Shown: positions 44,829-53,617 of the stretch, in pieces
How positions within the stretch are numbered: position 1 is the first letter of the stretch
Layout: every line of letters starts with the position of its first letter
Origin: Dolichospermum sp. DET69
GTDB taxonomy: Bacteria > Cyanobacteriota > Cyanobacteriia > Cyanobacteriales > Nostocaceae
Assembly (NCBI GenBank): GCA_017355425.1
Contig: CP070233.1
Location: 2,893,501 to 2,957,500, forward strand
Length of the DNA stretch: 64,000 nucleotides
Direction of reading: 5' to 3'
Notes under the pieces: generated by a model
Told to the model about the DNA's origin: nothing
The model's input: the letters and a program-made list of their open reading frames with translations, nothing else
The model's database searches: none
Program-made: the position numbers and the translations under genes

Positions 44829-46037
44829 ATGGATTCTCATTCCCCGTTATGTCAAATTATAGCTCATCGGATTATCACCAGTCCTCAAAAACGCATTACC
44901 TTTGCCCAATACATGGATACGGTATTATACCATCCAGAACATGGTTATTATTCCAGTGATGCTATCAAAATCGGCTTTCGGGGGAGTGATTTTTTCACAT
45001 CTGCCAGTTTGGGGGCTGATTTTGGGGAATTATTAGCAAAGCAATTTTACCAAATGTGGGAGATTTTAGATCAACCGATACGTTTTGATTTAGTAGAAAT
45101 GGGAGCAGGACAAGGCATCTTAGCATCCCATATCCTCAACTATTTAAAGCAAGAATACCCAGATTTTTTTGCCGCAGTCAAATATATTATTGTTGAGAAA
45201 TCACAAAGTTTAAAACAAGAACAACAACAACGGTTACAAGATTTTGCTGTAGATTGGTGTAACTTAGAAGAAATACCACCTCACTCTATTACTGGCTGCT
45301 TCTTTTCTAATGAATTAGTGGATGCTTTTCCAGTCCATCAATTTACTTTAGATGCAGGGGAATTGCGGGAAATTTACGTCACCATTGACAATCAAAAACA
45401 AGCAATCAGTGAAATCAGTGAAATCCCAATAATCCCTGATCCTGTATTTGTTGAAGTAATAGGAGAACCATCAACACCAAAATTAGGAGAATATTTTAAG
45501 TTAGTAGATATTGATTTAAGCCAAAATACTTATGAAAATGGCTATCGCAGTGAAATTAATTTAGCAGCTTTGAACTGGTTGGGTATAGTGGCAGACTGCT
45601 TGCAACGCGGGTATGTGATAACAATTGATTATGGCTACCCTGCTCATCGTTATTATCACCCCAGGCGATCGCAGGGAACTCTCCAGTGCTACTACCAGCA
45701 TCGTCATCATGATAATCCTTATATCAATATTGGGCAACAAGATATCACTGCCCACGTTGACTTTACAGCCTTATCAGCTTGGGGTGAACGGTGCGGACTC
45801 AAAAAAGTTGGTTGGACACAGCAAGGTTTATTTTTGATGGCATTGGGAATAGGTGAAAGACTGGCTGCACTCTCCTCTGGAAAGCAATCAATATCACAGT
45901 TGCTACAACGACGGGAGGGACTACACCAACTCATTAACCCATCAGGATTAGGCAATTTTGGAGTTTTAGTTCAAAGCCAGGGACTAAGTGAACAAGAAGC
46001 ATCACAACCACTCCAGGGATTAGTCGTACCAGAGTAG
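44829..46037 (+). CDS. SAM-dependent methyltransferase, MidA/NDUFAF7 family (DUF185)
   Basis: 402 residues. DSHSPLCQIIAHRIITS..ITFAQYMDTVLYHPEHGYY is the conserved start; VEMGAGQGILASHIL is the SAM-binding glycine motif; FFSNELVDAFPVH and TIDYGYPAHRYYHPRR follow. NDUFAF7/MidA methylates an arginine in complex I in eukaryotes; cyanobacterial homologues may act on NDH-1 but this is not established. Confidence 0.92.
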   Translation: MDSHSPLCQIIAHRIITSPQKRITFAQYMDTVLYHPEHGYYSSDAIKIGFRGSDFFTSASLGADFGELLAKQFYQMWEILDQPIRFDLVEMGAGQGILASHILNYLKQEYPDFFAAVKYIIVEKSQSLKQEQQQRLQDFAVDWCNLEEIPPHSITGCFFSNELVDAFPVHQFTLDAGELREIYVTIDNQKQAISEISEIPIIPDPVFVEVIGEPSTPKLGEYFKLVDIDLSQNTYENGYRSEINLAALNWLGIVADCLQRGYVITIDYGYPAHRYYHPRRSQGTLQCYYQHRHHDNPYINIGQQDITAHVDFTALSAWGERCGLKKVGWTQQGLFLMALGIGERLAALSSGKQSISQLLQRREGLHQLINPSGLGNFGVLVQSQGLSEQEASQPLQGLVVPE

Positions 46038-46148
46038 ATATCAAGGGGAAAGGTTAAAAATCTCTTTAACAATCCTGTATCAGCCTTGATTGCACTAGCA
46101 TAACAACAGATGACATTCAAGTCAAAAATCTACCCAAGAGAAATAATT

Positions 46149-46244
46149 ATGACTGCTCATGATCTGTTAGTGCTAGTAACTCTACTGTCCCCCGGACTCT
46201 TACTTTCCGTAATTATTATGGTAACTTTTGCCGCTGGAGGCTGA
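46149..46244 (+). CDS. 31-residue membrane miniprotein
   Basis: MTAHDLLVLVTLLSPGLLLS followed by VIIMVTFAAGG: one hydrophobic helix, no charged residues after position 5. It starts 112 bp after the methyltransferase stop, with a purine-rich GAGAAA upstream. Size and composition resemble small accessory subunits of photosynthetic or NDH complexes, but I cannot name it. Confidence 0.6.
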   Translation: MTAHDLLVLVTLLSPGLLLSVIIMVTFAAGG

Positions 46245-46340
46245 AGACTATATACATTACTGGGTAATAGGTAATTGGTAATAGGGAACTCTTAGAGAAC
46301 TCCATAAAAAAGATGAACTGCTTGCAGCAGCGCTTCGCTA

Positions 46341-46444
46341 TCCAATCTTGTGGGATGGGCATCTTGCCCGTCCGAATATTATTAGCAGGCAAGATGCCTG
46401 CACCACAAGAAATTTTGGGGTATTTTTTTATTTGGAAGTCTCTT
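46341..46444. repeat. ~110-bp dispersed structured repeat, copy 3
   Basis: TCCAATCTTGTGGGATGGGC, inner arms GGGCATCTTGCC / GGCAAGATGCC, outer arms CTTGTGG / CCACAAG, then the shared AAATTTTGGGG and AAGTCTCTTC tail. Same orientation as copies at 27181 and 34266. Confidence 0.9.
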
Positions 46445-46465
46445 CACAGCGTTTCCAATTACCAC

Positions 46466-46507
46466 TAACAACTGACAACTGACAACTAACAACTGACCAC
46501 TGACAAA
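46466..46507. repeat. STRR: (AACTGAC)n heptamer
   Basis: Six imperfect AACTGAC/AACTAAC units directly upstream of the ribosome site of the dehydrogenase gene. Confidence 0.85.
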
Positions 46508-46520
46508 GGAACGTAAAAAA

Positions 46521-47399
46521 ATGAAGGTGGCATTTCTGGGAACTGGATTGATGGGACTACCGATGGCTCAAAGGTTATTAGCTGCCGATATAGAGCTAAT
46601 TGCCTATAATCGCACCCCAGAAAAATTAGAACCGCTACGGGCAGCAGGAGCGCAAATTGTGACCAAACCCAGGGAAGCAATTCGCTCTGCTGATTGTATA
46701 GTGCTAATGCTTTCTAACGCCGCAGCGATTTATCATGTGTTGCTGACAGATACTTCTTCGCATACTTTATCAGGACGCAGCATTATTCAAATGGGGACAA
46801 TTAATCCCTTAGAAAGCCAAGAAATCAGAGATACAGTAGTTGCGGCTGGTGGTGAATATATAGAAGCTCCTGTCCTCGGTAGTATTCCCGAAGCTCAAAC
46901 TGGCAATTTAATTGTCATGGTAGGTGGAGAGGAGGAACAGTATCAACGGCACTTAAAGTTATTGCAAAACTTTGGCAAAGATCCTGTGTATATTGGACCA
47001 GTAGGTTCTGCCTCAAATCTTACCCTGGCACTCAATCAACTGATTGCTTCGCTCACAACTAGCTTTGCTTTAAGTCTGGCTTTTATCCAGTTGCAAGGCA
47101 TTGATGTGGATTTGTTTATGCAAGTTTTGCGTCAAAGTAAACTGTATGCTCCCACTTTTGATCAAAATTTGCGGCGGATGTTAGATGGGAATTATACTAA
47201 CGCCAACTTACCGACAAAACAACTGATCAAAGAAATAGATTTATTTATCTCGGAAGCGAAATCCTTGGGTTTGAATCTCAACAGTATTGAGGGTGTGAGA
47301 CAAATCTTACACGCAACTATGAAAATGTCTTATCCTGAAGATGACTATTCATCCGTATTTCCAGCGATTCGGGAATGGGGTGAAGTCAGTGGAGGTTGA
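46521..47399 (+). CDS. NAD(P)-dependent beta-hydroxyacid dehydrogenase-like protein
   Basis: 292 residues. Rossmann GLGxMG-type FLGTGLMGLPMAQRLL and IAYNRTPEKLEPL, then MGTINPLESQEI and EAPVLGSIPEAQTGNLIVMV; the 6PGDH-like C-terminal domain follows. In HIBADH/GLYR enzymes the second domain begins with G-x-G-x3-K-x3-N; here it is GSASNLTLALNQ, with Thr168 where the catalytic Lys should be. So it may be a reductase of altered chemistry or non-catalytic. Ribosome site AAAGGAACG precedes the ATG. Confidence 0.85.
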   Translation: MKVAFLGTGLMGLPMAQRLLAADIELIAYNRTPEKLEPLRAAGAQIVTKPREAIRSADCIVLMLSNAAAIYHVLLTDTSSHTLSGRSIIQMGTINPLESQEIRDTVVAAGGEYIEAPVLGSIPEAQTGNLIVMVGGEEEQYQRHLKLLQNFGKDPVYIGPVGSASNLTLALNQLIASLTTSFALSLAFIQLQGIDVDLFMQVLRQSKLYAPTFDQNLRRMLDGNYTNANLPTKQLIKEIDLFISEAKSLGLNLNSIEGVRQILHATMKMSYPEDDYSSVFPAIREWGEVSGG

Positions 47400-47446
47400 A
47401 AAAGAATGTAGAGGCGTTATATCGAACGTCTCTACAAAGGTTATCC

Positions 47447-47968
47447 CTAAAACGGGATGTCATCTGGATCGGGTTCTGGCGTAACTCCTACAGGGGATGG
47501 AGACTGAACAGGTGCAGGTTGATATGTTGGTTGCAGGGCTGTTACCTGTGGGGCTGATGTGGGATAGTTTGATTCATAATTAGTCTGGCTGTAGGTTGGT
47601 GGCGCTACAGGGGTTTCATTGACTGGTGTGGTTCTTGTGGCTGCTGGTAGTGAACTGGTATAAGTACCTTGTCCGATGGCGTGAATCCTTTGGACTGTTA
47701 ATTCTGCGCGTTTTTCCTTAAATCCTTCGGGGCGATCAATTGTATTCATGCCTAAGCGCCCTTCAATAATAACGCGATCGCCTTGATGATAACTTTGGTG
47801 AATCTCTTTGGCTAAATTTCCCCAACCTACGACTTTTAAAGGATGGGAAGGATCTTCTGGTTTTGCTCCGGCTACATGAACTATCATTTCTGTAATTTCT
47901 AACCCGTCTGGGGTATGTCGCAGTTGGGGATTATCGTAAATTTCTGCCATCAAAATACAACTGTTCAT
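47447..47968 (-). CDS. ssb: Single-stranded DNA-binding protein
   Basis: 173 residues from the ATG at 47968 (AGGAGA site); the frame to 48034 is not needed. OB fold (SCILMAEIYDNPQLRHTPDG, VVGWGNLAKEIHQSYHQGDR, VIIEGRLGMNT), a Pro/Thr/Gln-rich linker and the acidic tip PDPDDIPF that recruits partner proteins. The fold is somewhat divergent from E. coli SSB, as in the second Ssb of cyanobacteria. Confidence 0.9.
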   Translation of the reverse strand: MNSCILMAEIYDNPQLRHTPDGLEITEMIVHVAGAKPEDPSHPLKVVGWGNLAKEIHQSYHQGDRVIIEGRLGMNTIDRPEGFKEKRAELTVQRIHAIGQGTYTSSLPAATRTTPVNETPVAPPTYSQTNYESNYPTSAPQVTALQPTYQPAPVQSPSPVGVTPEPDPDDIPF

Positions 47969-48488
47969 CAATTTCTCCTGATTTTTAATACTTTTTCTCG
48001 CGGTGAATTTCACCTCACGAGAAAAGTCAAGCATAATTAGTTAGGGCAATCATCACACGGATCATTGTTTTTCTATATTACACCTGACTAGAACGAGCAT
48101 TATGTTTTGTCTGTATAGAACAATTGTACTATATTACGGTCTGGACTGTGATTTATATGATTAATTGGATTTATGTGATTGATAGTTCTGTTTGTTACAG
48201 GTATCGCAATTGGCTTTGACTGAAATATCTCATTCGCTCAAGTCTGCTCTTTTGAAGATGAGATATAGACACAACAAAATTGTTGTGCTATTATTAATCA
48301 TAGAAGGATTTTGTGGTTGAATACAACGAAATTTTTCTATTAACACCGATAGGCTCATTTATTAACAAGCACTAAAGCCTTGTAAATCACAATCTAAGGT
48401 CTAATTTATATTTAAGTCTAATTGGTTAATTGTACACAAAGAACATGAGGTGAACGCATTCTTAAAATTTCAATACACAATATAATAT
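47969..48488. other. 520-bp divergent intergenic region
   Basis: A+T-rich region between ssb and the nucleotidyltransferase gene. It contains the LexA-like site given separately and no other recognised gene or RNA. Confidence 0.45.
48117..48130. promoter_or_regulatory. LexA-box-like palindrome upstream of ssb
   Basis: AGAACAATTGTACT differs at one position from the Anabaena LexA consensus RGTACNNNDGTWCB. It is about 150 bp from the ssb start. Regulation of an ssb by LexA would make sense, but one mismatch and the distance leave this weak. Confidence 0.25.
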
Positions 48489-48929
48489 ATGATTTATATG
48501 ATTTTTACATTCGATAAAAACGGCAATTTATTACCAGGAATCCATTTAGTTACTTGGGAGGAAATTGAAGAGTATCTAGCTTACAATAAACGCCGACAAA
48601 ATCTTTTATCTGGACTCAAACAAGGGTGCGAGATATTAAAGCAATGCGGTTGTCAGAGAATTTATATTGGTGGAAGTTTTGTAACTACTAAAAGATGGCC
48701 TAACGACTTCGATGTTTGTTACGAAAAAAATCAGGTAGATTTTAAACTCTTGCAAAAACTAGACCCTATTCTATTAAAGTCTAGCAACGGAAGGTTTGAA
48801 CAGAAAAATAAGTATCGTGGTGAATTTTTTATAGCTAATTTACAGGTTGATCCTTTTACTACGTGGTTAGATTTTTTTCAGCAAGACAAGAATAAAAATA
48901 TCAAAGGTATCGTAGCAGTTGATATTTAA
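48489..48929 (+). CDS. Nucleotidyltransferase-like protein (DUF6932-type)
   Basis: 146 residues. YIGGSFVTTKRWPNDFDVCY is a minimal nucleotidyltransferase motif (GS...DxD), and a third acidic position is likely in NLQVDPFTTWLDFFQ. Such proteins paired with XRE-type HTH genes occur in toxin-antitoxin-like loci (compare MNT/AbiEii toxins). The next gene, 142 bp downstream, is an XRE protein. Confidence 0.75.
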   Translation: MIYMIFTFDKNGNLLPGIHLVTWEEIEEYLAYNKRRQNLLSGLKQGCEILKQCGCQRIYIGGSFVTTKRWPNDFDVCYEKNQVDFKLLQKLDPILLKSSNGRFEQKNKYRGEFFIANLQVDPFTTWLDFFQQDKNKNIKGIVAVDI

Positions 48930-49071
48930 CAATAGGCGGCGAAATATTTTTCGCTGCGGTTGATTATTCAACATTCAACATCAGCAATAAAGGAATACAT
49001 TGGCATTACCTAATTAATTTTATTTATTAGGTAATGCTACACACAAACAAATGATTTGTAGGTTAAACACT

Positions 49072-49509
49072 ATGATTTTAAATGAATGGCAATACAGTAT
49101 TACTAAGGCAGAAATGAAAAAATTTGAGTTAGCAATAGCTCAACTTAAAAGTAACCTAGTGCCAGAAGATGAAAATGAAAAAATATGCTACGAAGCTTAT
49201 TTAGAATCTTTACAAAGCCAAATTGAGGAATTTACTCAAGAGATAAAAGAGTACGAACATCTCAAAAATAATCAAAGTCAAATTGAGCGATTGGAATATG
49301 ATAGTTTAGAAAAATTACCAGAAGCACTCATCAAAGCGCGGATTATTCGTGGACACACTCAAGAGAGTTTTGCCAAACTTTTAGGAGTTAAACCTCAACA
49401 GGTGCAACGTGATGAAGCAAATGGATATGCTAGTGCTAGTTTAACAAAACTTTTGAAAATTCAACACACTCTCAATTTAGAGATTCGGGAGGAAATTATC
49501 TTTAAATAA
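49072..49509 (+). CDS. XRE-family HTH protein, likely partner of the nucleotidyltransferase
   Basis: 145 residues from ATG 49072. The first 80 are a charged coiled coil (FELAIAQLKSNLVPEDENEK, ESLQSQIEEFTQEIKEYEHL), then the HTH ARIIRGHTQESFAKLLGVKP. The layout suits an antitoxin that binds both toxin and DNA. Confidence 0.82.
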   Translation: MILNEWQYSITKAEMKKFELAIAQLKSNLVPEDENEKICYEAYLESLQSQIEEFTQEIKEYEHLKNNQSQIERLEYDSLEKLPEALIKARIIRGHTQESFAKLLGVKPQQVQRDEANGYASASLTKLLKIQHTLNLEIREEIIFK

Positions 49510-49516
49510 ATAAGTG

Positions 49517-50266
49517 TCAATTTACTTTGACTTCCATATCTACACCATCATTTTTCAATTGTCCATCTTCCATGTAAATAATCCGATCAGCTATATCCAG
49601 AATGCGGTTATCATGGGTAACTAATAAGATAGTACAATTTTGTTCTTTTGCTAACATTTGCATTAATTCCACCACATCTCGTCCAGATTGTTTATCTAAT
49701 GAAGCTGTAGGTTCATCTGCTAATACTATTTTAGGATGACTAACTAAAGCGCGGGCTATGGCTACCCGTTGTTTTTGTCCACCCGATAAATTCTCTGGAT
49801 AGTCATTAATATGTTTTCCTAAACCAACGTGTTCTAACATCGCTGTAGCTTTGCCATTAATATCACCTTGGAGGTAATTTTCATGCAATTCTAAAGACAT
49901 TCTGACATTTTCTTTAGCTGTTAAAAAACTCATCAAATTATGTGCTTGAAAAATATAACCAATTTGGCAACGTAATTTAGTTAATTGTCTTTTACTTGCA
50001 CCAGACATTTCCTGTCCTAATATTTGTAAACTGCCATTTTGGGCAGAACGTAAACCCCCCATTAATGATAGTAGGGTAGTTTTGCCCGAACCAGAAGGAC
50101 CAGTCATAATGACAATTTCCCCTGCCTTAATCTCTAAATTAATGTCGAATAATACTTGTTTTTGCAGCGCACCTTTACCAAAACAATGATTAAGATTACC
50201 AACAGAAATAACCGTTTCTGAAGTAGAACTAACTGGGGTAGCAATGCTGGAAAAATCTAGTGACAT
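49517..50266 (-). CDS. devA: DevA-family ABC transporter ATP-binding protein
   Basis: 249 residues: Walker A TGPSGSGKTTLLSL, Q-loop FQAHNLMSFLTAKENV, signature NLSGGQKQRVAIARAL, Walker B IVLADEPTASLD. This is the MacB-like ATPase of DevBCA exporters, used in Nostocales for example to export heterocyst glycolipids with TolC. Last gene of TetR-devB-devC-devA. Heterocysts use one of several paralogues, so the cargo here is not known. Confidence 0.92.
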   Translation of the reverse strand: MSLDFSSIATPVSSTSETVISVGNLNHCFGKGALQKQVLFDINLEIKAGEIVIMTGPSGSGKTTLLSLMGGLRSAQNGSLQILGQEMSGASKRQLTKLRCQIGYIFQAHNLMSFLTAKENVRMSLELHENYLQGDINGKATAMLEHVGLGKHINDYPENLSGGQKQRVAIARALVSHPKIVLADEPTASLDKQSGRDVVELMQMLAKEQNCTILLVTHDNRILDIADRIIYMEDGQLKNDGVDMEVKVN

Positions 50267-50317
50267 AGTTCCTTACCTTTGAATTTTAGTGCGAAAATAA
50301 TAATATTGAATTTCTGT

Positions 50318-50344
50318 CGTAGGGTGGGCAATGCCCACCCTACG
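50318..50344. repeat. 27-bp perfect palindrome in devC-devA gap
   Basis: CGTAGGGTGGGCA, a central A, and the exact reverse complement. It lies inside the operon and may form an mRNA hairpin reducing devA expression. A half-copy is at about 34213-34233 (GTAGGGTGGGCAATGCCCAC). Confidence 0.9.
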
Positions 50345-50373
50345 TATATTTAAAAAATCAAATATTAGTAATC

Positions 50374-51555
50374 TTAAAAAATATCCGCAGGATCAGCAGA
50401 ACGGAGTTTTTGCATAGCAATTGCTCCAGAGATAGTACACATAATTACAGTTAAGATAAAAACATTAATTGCTCGATCTACCTTCATATAAATTGGTAAA
50501 AGAGTTGCGGCAAAAGTTACTTGATATAGTCCGAAAGATAGAAAAAATGCAGGTAAATAACCCAAAGCAGCTAATAATAATGCTTCTTGTAATAAAACTC
50601 CTAATAGATAATTATCTGTATAACCCATTGCCTTGAGAGTTGCATATTCTGGTAAGTGATCAGAAACATCGGCATAAAGAACTTGATAAACAATAACAAT
50701 ACCCACAATAAAACCGACTATAACACCCAACCCAAAAATAAAACCAATACCTGTACCAGTAACCCAATAAATTCTTTCTTTTTGGGCAAATTCTTCAGGA
50801 GTACCAACTTCAACAAAGGTATTTTGGGGATCTGGATTTAATCCTTTTTTCAATTGTGCTTTGACTTGTTCAATATCAGCACCGGGTTGAAGTGTAATTA
50901 AACCAATTTCAATTTTATCTGCTTTATGAGTAGGAAATAATTGCAAAAAAGTAGAATCACTAACCATAACATTCCCATCAGCAGCAAAGGAAGCACCATT
51001 TTTAAATAAGCCCTTGACACTGACATTTTTGCCGCTTAATTCGGCGTTAAACTTCCCAGTTGCTCGAAAAATACTGCCAATTTCTCCATATTCTGGACGA
51101 CCAGCTTCATCAAATAAAACTTGATTCAATTGTTTAAGATAATCTTTATTTGCTTGCAATTCAGGCAATTTCAAACCAGCGGTAGTTGGATCTACACCCC
51201 AAACTAAAATAGCTCGATCAAGTTTTGTTTTAGGGTTACGCCATTGTCCCGTACCAACGTAAATAGAACTAACTGATTTTACGCCGTTATAACTTAATGC
51301 TTGATAAAGTCTTTCTCTAGAAAAGCTTTTAACTGAAATTAGAGTTTGAAATTGGGGATTAATTAATACTAAATCTGCTTGTAAATTGCGATGAGGTTGG
51401 ACAGCAGCATCAAATAAGGCACTTTCAAAACCCATTTGAATAAATATTAGCATATCCGCAAATGCAATTCCTGCCACTGCAACTAATAGCCGCGTTTTTT
51501 CCTTCATCAACTGTCGCCAAGCTAGGGGCGTTTTCCGAAACATTTTATTAATCAT
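50374..51555 (-). CDS. devC: DevC-family ABC transporter permease
   Basis: 393 residues: TPLAWRQLMKEKTRLLVAVA start, large periplasmic domain, and three C-terminal helices of the FtsX/MacB type. This is the permease of a DevBCA exporter; it is 35 bp downstream of devB. Confidence 0.93.
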   Translation of the reverse strand: MINKMFRKTPLAWRQLMKEKTRLLVAVAGIAFADMLIFIQMGFESALFDAAVQPHRNLQADLVLINPQFQTLISVKSFSRERLYQALSYNGVKSVSSIYVGTGQWRNPKTKLDRAILVWGVDPTTAGLKLPELQANKDYLKQLNQVLFDEAGRPEYGEIGSIFRATGKFNAELSGKNVSVKGLFKNGASFAADGNVMVSDSTFLQLFPTHKADKIEIGLITLQPGADIEQVKAQLKKGLNPDPQNTFVEVGTPEEFAQKERIYWVTGTGIGFIFGLGVIVGFIVGIVIVYQVLYADVSDHLPEYATLKAMGYTDNYLLGVLLQEALLLAALGYLPAFFLSFGLYQVTFAATLLPIYMKVDRAINVFILTVIMCTISGAIAMQKLRSADPADIF

Positions 51556-51590
51556 GAATTTTCTTTTGTTGCGCCTTGATGGGAAAAAAA

Positions 51591-52880
51591 TTACAATTTA
51601 ATTGCTGTTTGCACTTGTAAATTAGTTAAGCCGGAAACTTTTTTACTATCTTCAGGATTGAGGTGAATTTTTACTTCGACAATGCGACTGTCTAAATTTT
51701 CTCCTGGTTGATCACCAAAAACATTTTGGCGTTTGACTTGTAAACCAATTTGCTGGACTGTACCTTGTAATTCTCCAGTAAATCCTTGACTGGTAATTAT
51801 GGCTTTTTGTCCTAATTTGATTTTGCTAATATCGGTTTGATAAACTTCTGCTACTGCCATCATTTTACTAGTTTGGGCAAAATCAACAATGCCTTTATCA
51901 TCAGTTTTTTCACCGACGTGGGTATGAATTTTGAGAATTTGTCCGTTTATGGGAGCGCGAATATAAGCTGCTTCTAGTTCAGTTTTTGCTCGATTTAAAT
52001 TAGCGATCGCACTTTCAATTTCTGTTTGCGCTAACTGCACATCTACAGGACGAACTTCAGCAATACTATTGAGTTTACCTTGAGATTCATTAATTTGTTT
52101 ATTACTAGTAGCATTAATACGATTGAGAGCAACTTTAGCTTCTGCTAATTGTTTATTGGCTGTAGTATTAATGCGGTTGAGAATAGCTTGAGATTCACTT
52201 AATGTCTGTTTAGCAGTTTCTACATTTAAACGTTTACTATCAATTACAGAATTAGAAATTGCCCCTTCAGAAAATAACTTTTTATAGCGTTTATATTCTG
52301 ACTCTGCATTTTTAAATTCTGCGGTTAGTTTATTAATAGTTGCTGTTTGGGCAATTATATCACCTTCCCATTGGGCTGATATGCGGGCAATATTTTCCTG
52401 TTGGGATTGTTGATCTCCTGCATATTGTGCCTTAATTCTCTCCACAATTGCTGACTGTTCTTGAATTTCTCCTGATTTAGCACCAGCTTTAATTTGTGCG
52501 AGTTTAGCTTTAGCAACTTTCACTTGTTGCTGGGATTGAATCACAGATTTTTTTAATAGATCACGGGATTGTAAAATAGCAATTACTTGTCCGATTTTAA
52601 CATTATCACCTTCTTTAACTAATACTTCAACAATGCGATCGCCATCTAATGCTAAAGGTGCAGATAACTTAATTACTTCTGTGACTGGTTCTAGTCTTCC
52701 TAAAGCAGTAACTATTTGCCCAATAGGGACAATAGGTTTTGATTCAGTTACAGAAGTTTTACCCATTTGACCAAAATTAGAAACTCCATAAACAGCAACT
52801 CCTATGGGAATTGCACTAGCTGCAAGCATTAAACCAATTAAACCTGGACTTGGAGATTTAAACAACAGTTTATAACTCAT
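51591..52880 (-). CDS. devB: DevB-family membrane fusion protein (HlyD-like)
   Basis: 429 residues. An N-terminal membrane anchor (LIGLMLAASAIPIGVAVYGV), lipoyl-type halves (EVLVKEGDNVKIGQVIA; IRAPINGQILKIHTHVGEK) and a long coiled coil between (about 110-300). Periplasmic adaptor of the DevBCA exporter. Confidence 0.93.
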   Translation of the reverse strand: MSYKLLFKSPSPGLIGLMLAASAIPIGVAVYGVSNFGQMGKTSVTESKPIVPIGQIVTALGRLEPVTEVIKLSAPLALDGDRIVEVLVKEGDNVKIGQVIAILQSRDLLKKSVIQSQQQVKVAKAKLAQIKAGAKSGEIQEQSAIVERIKAQYAGDQQSQQENIARISAQWEGDIIAQTATINKLTAEFKNAESEYKRYKKLFSEGAISNSVIDSKRLNVETAKQTLSESQAILNRINTTANKQLAEAKVALNRINATSNKQINESQGKLNSIAEVRPVDVQLAQTEIESAIANLNRAKTELEAAYIRAPINGQILKIHTHVGEKTDDKGIVDFAQTSKMMAVAEVYQTDISKIKLGQKAIITSQGFTGELQGTVQQIGLQVKRQNVFGDQPGENLDSRIVEVKIHLNPEDSKKVSGLTNLQVQTAIKL

Positions 52881-52917
52881 CTGAATTCCTCAAATAATAA
52901 AATAAATTTATCTGCAT

Positions 52918-53520
52918 TTATTGATGGTTAATTATTGATTTTAACCGGAGTTTTTGGTTTATATATATTGTCACCATCTCGCCTAAAAGTTGGCATTGTT
53001 GAGGAAAATCAATGTTTTCATTTCCCCATAATTTTTCGAGAACGACACCATTCACAAAACTCAAAACAAAAGATGCTAACACCACATCTGGAACACCTAA
53101 TAAATCACAGGCTACTTGCTGACATCGTTGATTAGCTCGTTTAAAAACAGTGCTATTACTCAACATTATTTTTGAGTCTTGATGTTGACAAAAATCCACC
53201 CAAACATAAGTCCACTTAATTAAGTAATCCTCATTTTTAACCAGGTATTCTCCCAAGGCTGTCATCAATTCTGATAAGTTATTTTTGTCTCTAAACTCTG
53301 TTAAAGCTGCAATAATATCCTGCTGACAAATTTCTTCTACCAATTGCTCAAATAAAGCTTGTTTGTTGGGAAAGTAATGATACAGCGTCCCCGTTGAAAC
53401 CTTTAAACCCCCAGCAATTTGCCGCATAGTAATGGCCGCATAGCCTTTTGCAGCAAATAAATCAAAACATTGTCCGAGTAGTTCTTTGCGGTATTGTTCA
53501 TGATCAACAATTTTCGGCAT
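52918..53520 (-). CDS. TetR/AcrR-family repressor
   Basis: 200 residues. N-terminal HTH (LFAAKGYAAITMRQIAGGLK, STGTLYHYFPNKQALFEQLV) is typical TetR. First gene of the exporter operon, 38 bp before devB, and therefore likely controls it in response to an exported compound. Confidence 0.93.
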   Translation of the reverse strand: MPKIVDHEQYRKELLGQCFDLFAAKGYAAITMRQIAGGLKVSTGTLYHYFPNKQALFEQLVEEICQQDIIAALTEFRDKNNLSELMTALGEYLVKNEDYLIKWTYVWVDFCQHQDSKIMLSNSTVFKRANQRCQQVACDLLGVPDVVLASFVLSFVNGVVLEKLWGNENIDFPQQCQLLGEMVTIYINQKLRLKSIINHQ

Positions 53521-53617
53521 AGTATGCCTCGGTTTTATATTGAACGTTTGTTATATTAAATAATAAATTAGTTCTTAAGTATTTGTCAATATATCTTTAC
53601 AAATTAAATGTCCTCAA

